A DNA stretch of 11,365 nucleotides from Nitrosotalea sp. Lineage in GTDB: Archaea; Thermoproteota; Nitrososphaeria; Nitrososphaerales; Nitrosopumilaceae. A program made the position numbers and the translations under genes. The stretch spans positions 1 through 11,365 of the forward strand of contig JARLFW010000143.1 in NCBI GenBank assembly GCA_031296345.1. The letters are read 5' to 3'. Shown piece by piece: positions 1-7,489 of this stretch (positions are counted from its first letter, which is position 1; every line of letters starts with the position of its first letter). A model generated the notes under the pieces. That model worked only from the letters and a program-made list of their open reading frames with translations. It did not search any database and was not told where the DNA came from.

Positions 1-2701
1 AGATTTGCTTGTAGAGTTCTTCCTCCCCTACCATGTTTCGAAGTATTCTTGCAGCAGTGTCAGCACCCACACCATATCCAGATATGACAACAAGTGCTGT
101 CTTGCCAAAGTTTGCAAGAAGTGATGATACCTTCCAGGCTCTAGTAAACTTGTGGTTCTCTTCAGCAGTAATTTTTTTGCCAGCAATTTTTTTTTGCACT
201 ATTTTTGGCAGGTCATAATCAGAGTAAAATGTAGCAGATATCTGCCGTGACTTGCAATACGGACATGATGGAATCTCATTTATCTGGCCTGTCTCGATTA
301 CTTTTTCCCACTTGCCACACCTTACACATACCAGTCTATGTCGTGTCTTCATCAGTCTTGCTTTGACCATATCCAATATTCCCTTGTCCATATTTGCAGG
401 AGATGCATAGTACTTTGTAGTATGATCAAGTATTGGCTCTGCAAGTTTTGAAAAACCATCAACTTCAATCCATGTCATTTTAATTTTGTCTGATTTGATA
501 TCTTGTAATAATTGAGAGGTATTTTGCAGATCATACTTGTCATGATATAACTCCCGTAGTGCCTCTTTTGCAAGTGCTGTTTTAGAATATTTTTCATACA
601 AGAATCTTGCAGATTTTCTGTCATAGACTGCCCCTCTTCCTACGATTCCAAACTTTTTTGCAACACACCAGGTTCTCCAGTTTACATTATGTGTTCCAGC
701 AAGTGAAGCTTGTACAATTTCTTGGAGAACATAATCATCTAGAAGAACATCAATGACTGCTTTTTCCATTATTCTACCATTTGATGAGAGCATTATTCTA
801 TATGCGTCAGACCTAGAATCTACAAGATATCCACTTTTGGCAGAAAGCATTGCAGAAAGCAACATTGCAAGTGTGGAATTTATCCTAGTTCCAAAACAGG
901 AATGTATCACTATGGTATTTCTCACTCGTTGTGATTCAACAACAATATTTTTTTCGTCTGGAATTACACCAAGTTTTAGGTTATCAATTATTTTACTTGT
1001 AAAAGATGTGACAATGGCCTTTGTTCTAACCATGCCAACTTTTTTTGCAGTATTATAATCAACTGGAATGTTTTCACCCTCCCAGTATGGTACATTAATT
1101 CCAGCAGACTGGATGGGCTCTACATTTACTTTCAGAGACTTGTCATCTACGTTTAGAATTCTCCACTGCATGCCTTTCAATACAAAGACACTTCCTTGTT
1201 CACCATTATCGCCTACAAATCTCTGGTCAAGACTACCAATGATTTTCTTGGACGCAGTATCAAATACTTTGAATTTTAAAATGTCTGGAATTGTTGAGAG
1301 GTTCTCAAAGTAGTATCTAAATGAGCGGCCTTTTTTTGTAAATGTCATTTCCTCTTTATCTAGATAAACAATTGAGCCATTGTGTAAAATCTCAAGTACT
1401 GCAAGAAGATCTTCTGCAGTTATGTTTCTAAACGAATAGGCCTGTCTTATCATATTTAATGCAAAGTCAATAGAGACCTTTCCAAATTGCATAGACATAC
1501 CTACCAAATGATGTGCAAGGACATCTAGTGCACCATCATGAACTATCTGATCTTCAATAGACTTTTCCTTTACACGCTCCAAAATTGCAAGAGCTTCAAT
1601 CTCATCATCGGGATTGTTTGTTATGATCAACCCCTTTGCAGAAGATCCTCTTGTGTGCCTGCTTCGTCCAATTCTTTGCATTAGTTTTGATACTTGTCTC
1701 GGTGAACCATAATGAATCACAAGTTCAACAGAACCAATATCAAGACCAAGCTCAAGTGATGAAGTACAAACCACTATGCCAGGTTTTCCAGCTTTAAGTG
1801 TCTCTTCAGTCTCTTCACGAACTTGTTGAGAAAGAGAACCATGGTGTAGATCTATTGCAATATTAGATCTTTCTTTTAGAACTGATGCAAGATATTCTGA
1901 TTCACCCCTAGTGTTTGTAAATAACAATACCGGAAAATTGAGATAGTTTTTTGTGACATATTCTATGATATGGTCTACTACGTCTGTAATTGTACCTTCT
2001 ACATATTTTACCTCAACGTCATATTTTCTAATTGAATGATCTTCAATTATTCTACACCTTCTTTTTGTTCCAACTACAAATTTGCCAGCTTCTCCAGTAT
2101 TTCCTACTGTTGCAGAAAGCCCAACTCTAGTAATTGGATATGTAGTGTTTGCTTGTAATCTTTCAAGACTAAGTGAGAGTTGTGCACCTCTTTCGTTGCC
2201 TAAAAGTTCGTGCACTTCATCTAATACTATCCATTCAAGCTCATCAAGTGCCTTTAGCATTACAGCTTGTGTCAGTAAAATTATGACTGTTTCAGGTGTT
2301 GTAATCAGTATGTCAGGCGGTGAGAGATTTATCTTGCGTCTCATTGTTTGAGACGTATCACCGTGTCTTACTTCAATTCGAAGTCCCTCGGTTTCGGCAT
2401 ACTGGATTATTCTCTTAAAGACATCTCTATTGAGTGCACGAAGTGGGGTGATGTAAAGCACTTTAATCTTGCCCGGACTTTTAGATTTTGCAACTCTTGC
2501 AAAGATTGGAATTACAGCAGTCTCAGTCTTTCCCGAACCTGTGGGTGCAATTACCAATGAATCAATCTTTTGAAATATTATAGGAACAGCCTTCTTTTGT
2601 ATCTCAGTTAAATTCTCAAAACCAAGATTACGAAACTTTTCTTCTAACTTAACTAGTAGATGACTCTGGTTCTTTGCTTTGTCTTGTTCTAGATCGCTCG
2701 T
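1..2701 (-). CDS. lhr: Lhr-type superfamily 2 ATP-dependent helicase (3' end cut by window edge, start codon unresolved)
   Basis: Large DEAD/DEAH-family nucleic acid helicase of the archaeal Lhr group, probably acting on DNA or RNA in repair or RNA metabolism. The minus-strand frame is open for 900 codons from 2701 to the left edge. Counting from codon 2701-2699, I see a Q-motif-like LTEIQKKAV, Walker A APTGSGKT (52-59), DEVH box (161-164), SAT (196-198) and motif VI QRIGRSRH (342-349). A four-cysteine CxxC...CxxC motif lies at 792-816 (bases 254-328) and is probably a zinc site. Length fits archaeal Lhr proteins of about 850-950 residues, so only the extreme C-terminus should be missing. The start is odd: an in-frame TAA sits at 2710-2708, the first TTG is at 2557 (just before Walker A) and the first ATG at 2344, so the 5' boundary is the open-frame limit, not a proven start. 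Family assignment is firm; the substrate is inferred. Confidence 0.9.
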
Positions 2702-2786
2702 ATACCATTACACCAACTAAACCTATACCAAATAAAACAGCAGAGATAATTGGTATATAATCAAAAATTCCTGCCATGGCATTCAT
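2649..2786 (-). CDS. Small single-pass membrane protein (hypothetical, 45 or 42 aa)
   Basis: A short open frame between the RadB-like gene and the helicase. I do not recognise it as a named family. The product has a short polar N-terminus, one strongly hydrophobic stretch (about residues 11-29, IPIISAVLFGIGLVGVMVY) and a charged, Ser-rich tail starting ERSRTRQ, as expected for a small single-span protein with a cytoplasmic C-terminus. The hydrophobic stretch loosely resembles the first helix of NuoK-type proteins, but no further helices follow. Two starts are possible, ATG at 2786 or ATG at 2777. A TATA-like TATTTATC (plus 2799-2806) is about 25 nt upstream of 2777, which favours the shorter 42-residue form on a leaderless transcript. 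Its last 50 or so bases overlap the helicase frame. Coding status is inferred from the frame and hydrophobicity alone. Confidence 0.5.
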   Translation of the reverse strand: MNAMAGIFDYIPIISAVLFGIGLVGVMVYERSRTRQSKEPESSTS

Positions 2787-2798
2787 TATTTCTACAGT

Positions 2799-2806
2799 GA
2801 TAAATA
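2799..2806 (-). promoter_or_regulatory. Possible TATA box for the small membrane ORF / helicase
   Basis: TATTTATC on the minus strand, centred about 25 nt upstream of the ATG at 2777. This is the spacing expected for a leaderless archaeal transcript. It lies directly after the RadB-like stop codon, so the downstream genes could be transcribed separately from radB or by readthrough. Confidence 0.35.
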
Positions 2807-2808
2807 GG

Positions 2809-3459
2809 TTAAGATAATTCTGCCAATCCTGCTTCGGTTATCTCGTATGAGATCTCTTTCTTTTTTCCAAATGAAGGAAATACCCGCGCTTTGTATATTT
2901 TTCCATCTTTTTCAAGCTTGATTTTCTTATGTGTAAACATGCTAATTGACTTGTTCAAGGATTCAATTTCTTGATCATCTGAGCTTCTTACAATATTTGT
3001 TACAACTATTGGAATCCTTGTGTTAATTGAAATCATACTTAACAAATGCATATACTCCATAAATCTAACATGTTTTTCAAGGGAATTTGTTTCTCTAGAA
3101 TATTCAAATGTAAATAGATCAGTTATATTTTCTATTACAACCAGTTTAGGGGATAACTCTGATATTTTTTTGATATACTCAAATTGTTCTGCAGTATTTG
3201 TTATTCTTGCTACAATCATGTTATCAAGAAGCGAAGATTGTAAATTTTTTAGCTTGATTAGCTGCATTATTCTTTCTGGTCTAAATCCACCCGTAGTATC
3301 TTGATACAATACGATTCCATTTGGTAACGAATTTAGAGAAATCTGCATTGCAAGTTGTGTCTTTCCACTTCCTCCAGGTCCAAAGATATCGATTATTGTA
3401 CCATCTACTATGCCACCCCCAAGTAGATCATCAAGTCCTAGAAGACCAGTGGAAATCAA
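2809..3459 (-). CDS. radB: RadB-like RecA-superfamily ATPase with divergent catalytic motifs
   Basis: A 216-residue RecA-fold protein without the N-terminal helix-hairpin-helix domain of RadA, matching archaeal RadB-type recombinase paralogs (about 220 aa) that assist homologous recombination. It opens with a RadA/RadB-like STGLLGLDDLLGGG, then Walker A GPGGSGKTQ (27-35). The usual DTEGxFxPER is here DTTGGFRPER (54-63), so the catalytic Glu is Thr56. The Walker B strand reads LVVIENIT (106-113), with Glu110 where Asp is usual, and the conserved TNQ near the L2 region is TNI (154-156). ATP may be bound but poorly hydrolysed; this is inference. The start is TTG at 3459: a stop codon lies two codons upstream and the glycine-rich N-terminal motif follows at once. 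It diverges from the LSm gene. A KaiC-like or other RecA-superfamily name is possible. Confidence 0.72.
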   Translation of the reverse strand: MISTGLLGLDDLLGGGIVDGTIIDIFGPGGSGKTQLAMQISLNSLPNGIVLYQDTTGGFRPERIMQLIKLKNLQSSLLDNMIVARITNTAEQFEYIKKISELSPKLVVIENITDLFTFEYSRETNSLEKHVRFMEYMHLLSMISINTRIPIVVTNIVRSSDDQEIESLNKSISMFTHKKIKLEKDGKIYKARVFPSFGKKKEISYEITEAGLAELS

Positions 3460-3480
3460 TTCTTATCTAGAAATTATCAC

Positions 3481-3488
3481 AAATTAAA
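3481..3488 (-). promoter_or_regulatory. Possible TATA box for the RadB-like gene
   Basis: TTTAATTT on the minus strand, centred about 26 nt upstream of the TTG start at 3459, consistent with a leaderless transcript and supporting that non-ATG start. A second AT-rich element (TTATAC, around 3491-3497) is about 35 nt upstream and is an alternative. Confidence 0.4.
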
Positions 3489-3512
3489 GAGTATAAGTGA
3501 TGATCGGGAAGG

Positions 3513-3520
3513 CTTTTATT
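3513..3520 (+). promoter_or_regulatory. Possible TATA box for the LSm-metK unit
   Basis: CTTTTATT centred near 3517 would place transcription start near 3543, giving about 12 nt of leader before the ATG at 3555. A GGTGA at 3537-3541 resembles an archaeal Shine-Dalgarno, but it sits close to or upstream of the predicted transcription start, so its use is doubtful. Confidence 0.4.
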
Positions 3521-3554
3521 CCCTATTTCAAGCAGTGGTGACAAGTGATTTGTG

Positions 3555-3800
3555 ATGTCACAAGCAGCAACTCCAAAAAGACCTTTAACTACACTTCAAA
3601 AAGGAATTAACAAAAAAGTTACAGTCCGACTAAAAAGTGAGATAGAATACAAAGGTAAAATGAACAACGTAGATTCATACATGAACCTCATAATGACAGA
3701 TGCTGAAGAGATAAGCAATGGCAAAATAATTGCAAATTATGGCAGAGTCATAGTCAGAGGAAACAACGTACTTTTCATAAAATTAGAAAATGAGTTATAG
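3555..3800 (+). CDS. LSm (Sm-like) archaeal RNA-binding protein
   Basis: An 81-residue Sm-fold protein. Archaeal LSm proteins form heptameric or hexameric rings that bind U-rich RNA and act in RNA processing and turnover. The Sm1 region is clear ([20 protein letters not shown], ending at residue 42 or so), with the conserved Asp-x-x-Met-Asn of the RNA-binding loop. Sm2 follows as [13 protein letters not shown] near the C-terminus, containing the RGNNV signature. The 15-residue N-terminal extension is short and polar. ATG at 3555 is preferred; a GTG directly before it at 3552 would add one residue. metK begins 11 nt downstream on the same strand, so the two are probably cotranscribed. The gene diverges from the RadB-like gene across about 95 nt. 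Confidence 0.92.
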   Translation: MSQAATPKRPLTTLQKGINKKVTVRLKSEIEYKGKMNNVDSYMNLIMTDAEEISNGKIIANYGRVIVRGNNVLFIKLENEL

Positions 3801-3811
3801 GAAAATCAATT

Positions 3812-4975
3812 ATGGCCTCTCCTAGAAGCTACCTATTTACTTCAGAATCAGTTACAGAAGGTCATCCAGACAAGATTTGTGATCAAATATCTGACGCAAT
3901 TTTAGACGAGTTTCTAAAGCAAGACCCAGATTCAAGAGTTGCAGTGGAGACATTGACAACTACTGGTGTTGTAATAGTGGCTGGTGAAGTTACATCAAAG
4001 GCAAGATTTGACATACAGGACATAGTAAGAAAAACTATTAGAGAAATCGGATATGACAATCCACAATATGGCTTTGATGCAGACTCTTGCAGTGTTTTAA
4101 TTTCACTTCATGCACAGAGCCCTGACATATCAATGGGAGTTACTGCTAACGACAATAAGGATCAAGGTGCGGGAGATCAAGGCCTCATGTTTGGATATGC
4201 AACAAATGAGACGGAGGAACTTATGCCCATGCCAATTTTGCTTGCACACAAGCTAACAAAACGTCTTGCAGAAGCAAGAAAGAAAAAGGAACTTCCATGG
4301 GCACGACCAGACGGCAAGTCTCAGGTTACAGTAGAATATGAAAACGGTAAACCAAAGCGCATAGATGCCATTGTCATTTCAACACAACATTCTCCAGAAA
4401 TTACAAATGAACAGATTAGAAAAGAGGTAATCGACAAAGTGATCAAGCCAGTTTGTGGACAGTTATGGAATGACAAGATAAAAATTCACATAAACCCAAC
4501 AGGCAGATTTGTCATAGGGGGTCCTCCAGGAGATGCAGGGCTTACTGGCAGAAAAATAATTGTGGATACATATGGTGGCATGGGAAGACATGGCGGTGGA
4601 GCTTTTTCTGGAAAAGACCCATCAAAAGTAGACAGATCAGCATGCTACATGTGCAGATACATTGCAAAGAACGTAGTTGCGGCAGGCCTTGCAGACAAGT
4701 GTGAAGTCCAAGTAGCATATGCAATAGGAGTAGCAGAGCCAGTTTCTCTTACAGTAAACACCTTTGAAACTGGTAAAATTCCAGAAGAGCAGATTGAAAA
4801 CATAGTGAGAAAACATTTTGATATGAGGCCCTCTGCTATTATTTCCCAGTTAAAATTAAAGAATGCAATATACCGAAAAACTGCAGCTTATGGACATTTT
4901 GGAAGAAATGAACCAGAATTTACGTGGGAAAAGACAGACAAGGCAGAAGTATTAAGAAAGGCCGCTGGACTTTAA
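3812..4975 (+). CDS. metK: S-adenosylmethionine synthetase, bacterial-type MetK
   Basis: Converts methionine and ATP to S-adenosylmethionine, phosphate and pyrophosphate in the cytosol. All three domains of the bacterial/eukaryotic MAT family are present over 387 residues. Near the N-terminus is [20 protein letters not shown] with the catalytic His18. Signature 1 is [11 protein letters not shown] (119-129), and the glycine-rich signature 2 is GGGAFSGKD (261-269), followed by PSKVDRS. This is not the very divergent archaeal MAT family common in Euryarchaeota and Crenarchaeota, so the lineage probably gained it by old transfer. A local oddity is ACYMCRY at 277-283, where bacterial enzymes usually have small residues in place of the two Cys. 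It lies 11 nt behind the LSm gene, and its last 24 bases overlap the convergent dehydrogenase gene. SAM is used by CbiD, encoded 1.4 kb downstream. Confidence 0.96.
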   Translation: MASPRSYLFTSESVTEGHPDKICDQISDAILDEFLKQDPDSRVAVETLTTTGVVIVAGEVTSKARFDIQDIVRKTIREIGYDNPQYGFDADSCSVLISLHAQSPDISMGVTANDNKDQGAGDQGLMFGYATNETEELMPMPILLAHKLTKRLAEARKKKELPWARPDGKSQVTVEYENGKPKRIDAIVISTQHSPEITNEQIRKEVIDKVIKPVCGQLWNDKIKIHINPTGRFVIGGPPGDAGLTGRKIIVDTYGGMGRHGGGAFSGKDPSKVDRSACYMCRYIAKNVVAAGLADKCEVQVAYAIGVAEPVSLTVNTFETGKIPEEQIENIVRKHFDMRPSAIISQLKLKNAIYRKTAAYGHFGRNEPEFTWEKTDKAEVLRKAAGL

Positions 4976-5821
4976 GACTTTTCCATATTTTGTAAATTTC
5001 ATTTGTGCAAGACTTGCAAGTTTTTGATGATTGCCAACATAATCACCAATCATTATACTTAGATCATCAATACCAAATGAACTCTTATTATGTAAAGCAT
5101 CATGATAAACAGATTCAAAATCTACTTTTCTTATCTCTGTTTTCTTTCCGCCTATGAATTCCCTGACAAAAGTATTGTAACTCACTGTTTGAGGTCCTGC
5201 CAAATCAAGTATTTTATTTGAAAATGAATTTTCCATAATTGATTTTAACATAACTTTTGCCACATCAACTATGAAAATTGGCTGGAAGCGATAATTACCA
5301 GAGCCAGGAATTACAACTTTGCCTTTTTTTATTTGTCTGTGTAGATTTTTTGAGAGAGGATCATCTTTTCCTATAATATATGATGCTCTAAAAATAGTAT
5401 AATCAAGTCCAGAATGAATTATTTCTTGTTCAGCTTTGTATTTTGAGATGAAATAGCCAAGAGTGGTAGATTTATCAACTCCAAGACCGCTGATGTAAAT
5501 TATTTTTTTTATCTTTGATTTTTTGCATAGTTTAATGACATTTTTAGTAAGAGAGACGTTCACGTTTTCATAATCGGAATCTATAGTCTGTCTTCCTTTA
5601 CCTATGAAATGTAATAATGCACTGGAACCTTTTATTTTGGATGCAATATTATTTTCAGATAAAGTCTCAGATGATATCACTCTTGCAAAATCGATTGACT
5701 TTTCCCTTCCTTTACGCACTAGACCTATAACATGAAATCCATTTTTTGAGAGAAACTTGCCGATGTTTTTTCCAACAAAGCCATTTGCACCAGTAATTAC
5801 CACAGATCTACTCTGATTCAT
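4952..5821 (-). CDS. NAD(P)-binding NDUFA9-like atypical short-chain dehydrogenase/epimerase
   Basis: A 289-residue Rossmann-fold protein of the extended/atypical SDR type, most like the NDUFA9-like (complex I 39-kDa subunit related) group. Such proteins bind NAD(P) and may act on sugars or quinone-linked substrates; the substrate here is unknown. The N-terminal [11 protein letters not shown] gives the GxxGxxG dinucleotide motif (11-17). YISGLG (109-114) forms the next strand, and Tyr123-x-x-x-Lys127 (YFISK) is a possible catalytic pair. [13 protein letters not shown] (179-191) matches the group's conserved FQPxxVxDVA segment. ATG at 5821 is chosen because the Rossmann motif follows within ten residues. 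An upstream TTG-like start near 5902 would add 27 unlikely residues and run into the J-protein gene. The 3' end overlaps metK by 24 nt, tail to tail. Confidence 0.82.
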   Translation of the reverse strand: MNQSRSVVITGANGFVGKNIGKFLSKNGFHVIGLVRKGREKSIDFARVISSETLSENNIASKIKGSSALLHFIGKGRQTIDSDYENVNVSLTKNVIKLCKKSKIKKIIYISGLGVDKSTTLGYFISKYKAEQEIIHSGLDYTIFRASYIIGKDDPLSKNLHRQIKKGKVVIPGSGNYRFQPIFIVDVAKVMLKSIMENSFSNKILDLAGPQTVSYNTFVREFIGGKKTEIRKVDFESVYHDALHNKSSFGIDDLSIMIGDYVGNHQKLASLAQMKFTKYGKVLKSSGLS

Positions 5822-5846
5822 ACAAAAACAGGGATATAGTGCCGAC

Positions 5847-5856
5847 AAATTAATTT
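5847..5856. promoter_or_regulatory. Palindromic TATA-like element between divergent genes
   Basis: AAATTAATTT is a perfect 10-bp palindrome centred about 30 nt from both the dehydrogenase ATG (5821) and the J-protein TTG (5882). It could serve as a shared TATA box for both directions with almost leaderless transcripts. Other TATA-like candidates are CTTTATCATA at 5861-5870 (plus strand, 26 nt before a GTG at 5891) and ACTATATCC at about 5832-5840 (minus strand). Confidence 0.35.
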
Positions 5857-5881
5857 TGGTCTTTATCATATCATATAATAG

Positions 5882-6322
5882 TTGAATATCGTGGACTGCC
5901 ATCAGATCTTAGGCATCCAAGTAGGAGCCTCACAAAAGGAGATAAAGAATGCATATAGACGACTTTCTTTAAAGTATCATCCAGATAGGAATAAGAACGA
6001 CAAGGATGAAGAGAGATTCAAAAAAATAATTGAGGCATATCAGCAATTAAGAAATAATGAAAAGAAAAAGGACAAGATTTCAGAAAGTGAAGTAGCTGCA
6101 AAATATTCTGATTTTTGGAAAAAATATGAAAAGGACACAAATACAGAATTTAATTTTGGAGCAAACTTTGCTGAATTCAGACATGAGTTTGGAGCAAAAA
6201 CCACTCAGAACTATGAACATAATCAAGAAAAAGAATCTTCTCCAATGAGTACTCATATAATACTTTATGGAGGATTAGGAGCAATAGCTCTCTGGATAAT
6301 TTTATCAAGCATATTGAAATGA
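5882..6322 (+). CDS. J-domain (DnaJ-like) protein with C-terminal membrane anchor
   Basis: A 146-residue J-domain protein. J domains stimulate the ATPase of DnaK/Hsp70 partners. The N-terminal 60 residues form a complete J domain: HQILGI, helix [19 protein letters not shown] with the HPD tripeptide at 33-35, then [14 protein letters not shown]. There is no Gly/Phe-rich region, no cysteine zinc domain and no substrate-binding C-terminal domain, so it is not DnaJ itself. A lysine- and glutamate-rich linker (60-120) leads to one hydrophobic stretch at about 124-143 ([20 protein letters not shown]), ending three residues later. That points to tail anchoring with the J domain in the cytoplasm. The start is TTG at 5882, or GTG at 5891, which keeps the whole J domain. 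It diverges from the dehydrogenase and is followed 39 nt later by cbiD. The role of the anchor is inferred. Confidence 0.88.
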   Translation: MNIVDCHQILGIQVGASQKEIKNAYRRLSLKYHPDRNKNDKDEERFKKIIEAYQQLRNNEKKKDKISESEVAAKYSDFWKKYEKDTNTEFNFGANFAEFRHEFGAKTTQNYEHNQEKESSPMSTHIILYGGLGAIALWIILSSILK

Positions 6323-6334
6323 TCTGATAAGGGA

Positions 6335-6345
6335 TTAATACATAA
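6335..6345 (+). promoter_or_regulatory. Possible TATA box for the cbiDGXC operon
   Basis: TTAATACATAA, with the core centred about 23-24 nt upstream of the cbiD ATG at 6362, fits a leaderless transcript. The gap between the J-protein stop and cbiD is only 39 nt, too short for a cobalamin riboswitch. Confidence 0.45.
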
Positions 6346-6361
6346 GAAAATAAGTCATCTT

Positions 6362-7477
6362 ATGGGAGAAGAAGATAACCCGAAAGGAAAGATGAGGACA
6401 GGTTTTACCACTGGAACCTCAGCAACTGCTGGTACAAAAGCTGCAATACTTGCAATCATGGAACAAAAAAAGATAGATTTTGTTGATGTTACTTTGCCTA
6501 AAAAATCTCAGATTAGAATAAAAATTGAAAATTGCAAATTCAATAAACATAGTTCTACATGTACAGTGATAAAAGACGGTGGAGATGATCCCGATGTAAC
6601 TCATGGGGCTGAAATAATAACAGAGATCTCACTTACTGAGAAATCTGGAGAGATAGAAATCGATGGTGGAGAAGGAGTTGGCAGAGTTACCAAACCTGGA
6701 TTGGGTTTAGAGATAGGTACTGCCGCTATAAATCCAACCCCTAAAAAAATGATTAAGGAAAATATTTTGGAAGTGGCAAAAGATCTTCTTACAAAAAATG
6801 GAATCATGGTATTGATATCAGTGCCAAAGGGAAGAGAACTTGCTCTCAAGACAGATAATCCAAGACTTGGAATTATTGGAGGTATTTCAATTCTAGGAAC
6901 AAGTGGAATAGTTGTTCCATATTCTACGGCCTCTTTTGCTGCAGCGATTAGACAGAGTATTGAGGTTACTAGAGCAATGGGAGATGACACTGTTGTTTTA
7001 ACAACAGGTGGAAGAAGTGAAGATTTTGCAAGAAAGATAATTAATTTGCCAGACCATTGTTTTGTCCAAATGGGAGATTTTTCAGGATATACTGTACAGG
7101 TTTGTGCAAAGAAGGATATCAAGAAAGCATATGTTGCAGGATTTATCGGAAAGTTAGCAAAAATGGCAATGGGGGTAAAACAGACTCATGTAAAGGGCTC
7201 AAAAGTTGACATGGAATTTCTTGCAGATTTGGCCAAGAAATGCAATGCATCACAAGATGTAGTAGATAATATCAAAAAGGCAAACACTGCAAGGCACGTA
7301 TTTGATATCATAAATGAAAAAAACATTATTGGCTATTTCGACATTGTCTGCTCAGAGGCTCATAAACAACTAGGAAAATATTCTGATAACAAGTTTGAGA
7401 TTGAGGTTATAATGTTTGATTTTGATGGCAAGGTAATCGGGGTTTTTCCAAAGAGTAACAAATATCTTAAGACTTGA
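6362..7477 (+). CDS. cbiD: Cobalt-precorrin-5B (C1)-methyltransferase CbiD
   Basis: Uses SAM to methylate C1 of the corrin ring in the early-cobalt (anaerobic) route to cobalamin. The 371-residue length is typical. The family N-terminus RTGFTTGTSATAG begins at residue 12. The hallmark KDGGDDPDVTHG is at 71-82, and GGISILGTSGIVVPYS at 173-188 matches the conserved middle of the family. ATG at 6362 is used; the internal ATG at 6392 (MRTGF) would also keep every conserved block. A TATA-like element sits 23-24 nt upstream of the first ATG. It is the first gene of a four-gene plus-strand run and ends 12 nt before cbiG, which carries out the step just before it in the pathway. Confidence 0.96.
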   Translation: MGEEDNPKGKMRTGFTTGTSATAGTKAAILAIMEQKKIDFVDVTLPKKSQIRIKIENCKFNKHSSTCTVIKDGGDDPDVTHGAEIITEISLTEKSGEIEIDGGEGVGRVTKPGLGLEIGTAAINPTPKKMIKENILEVAKDLLTKNGIMVLISVPKGRELALKTDNPRLGIIGGISILGTSGIVVPYSTASFAAAIRQSIEVTRAMGDDTVVLTTGGRSEDFARKIINLPDHCFVQMGDFSGYTVQVCAKKDIKKAYVAGFIGKLAKMAMGVKQTHVKGSKVDMEFLADLAKKCNASQDVVDNIKKANTARHVFDIINEKNIIGYFDIVCSEAHKQLGKYSDNKFEIEVIMFDFDGKVIGVFPKSNKYLKT

Positions 7478-7489
7478 CAAGATAACTTT

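Noticed and set aside
753..1313. Plus-strand open frames across the left region
   Set aside because: They are antisense to the continuous helicase frame, which carries all the conserved motifs.
2649..2786. True NuoK subunit
   Set aside because: Only one helix resembles NuoK; a real NuoK has three helices and about 100 residues and would sit among other complex I genes.
5822..5902. Longer N-terminus for the dehydrogenase
   Set aside because: The 27 added residues show no domain, would overlap the J-protein start and would swallow the likely divergent promoter; the Rossmann motif sits right after the ATG at 5821.
6323..6361. Cobalamin riboswitch upstream of cbiD
   Set aside because: The gap is only 39 nt and contains a TATA-like element; there is no room for the fold, and such riboswitches are not expected in archaea.
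6601..7122. Long minus-strand open frame within cbiD
   Set aside because: It lies opposite conserved CbiD motifs and its Pro/Ser/Ile-rich translation is typical of an antisense shadow.
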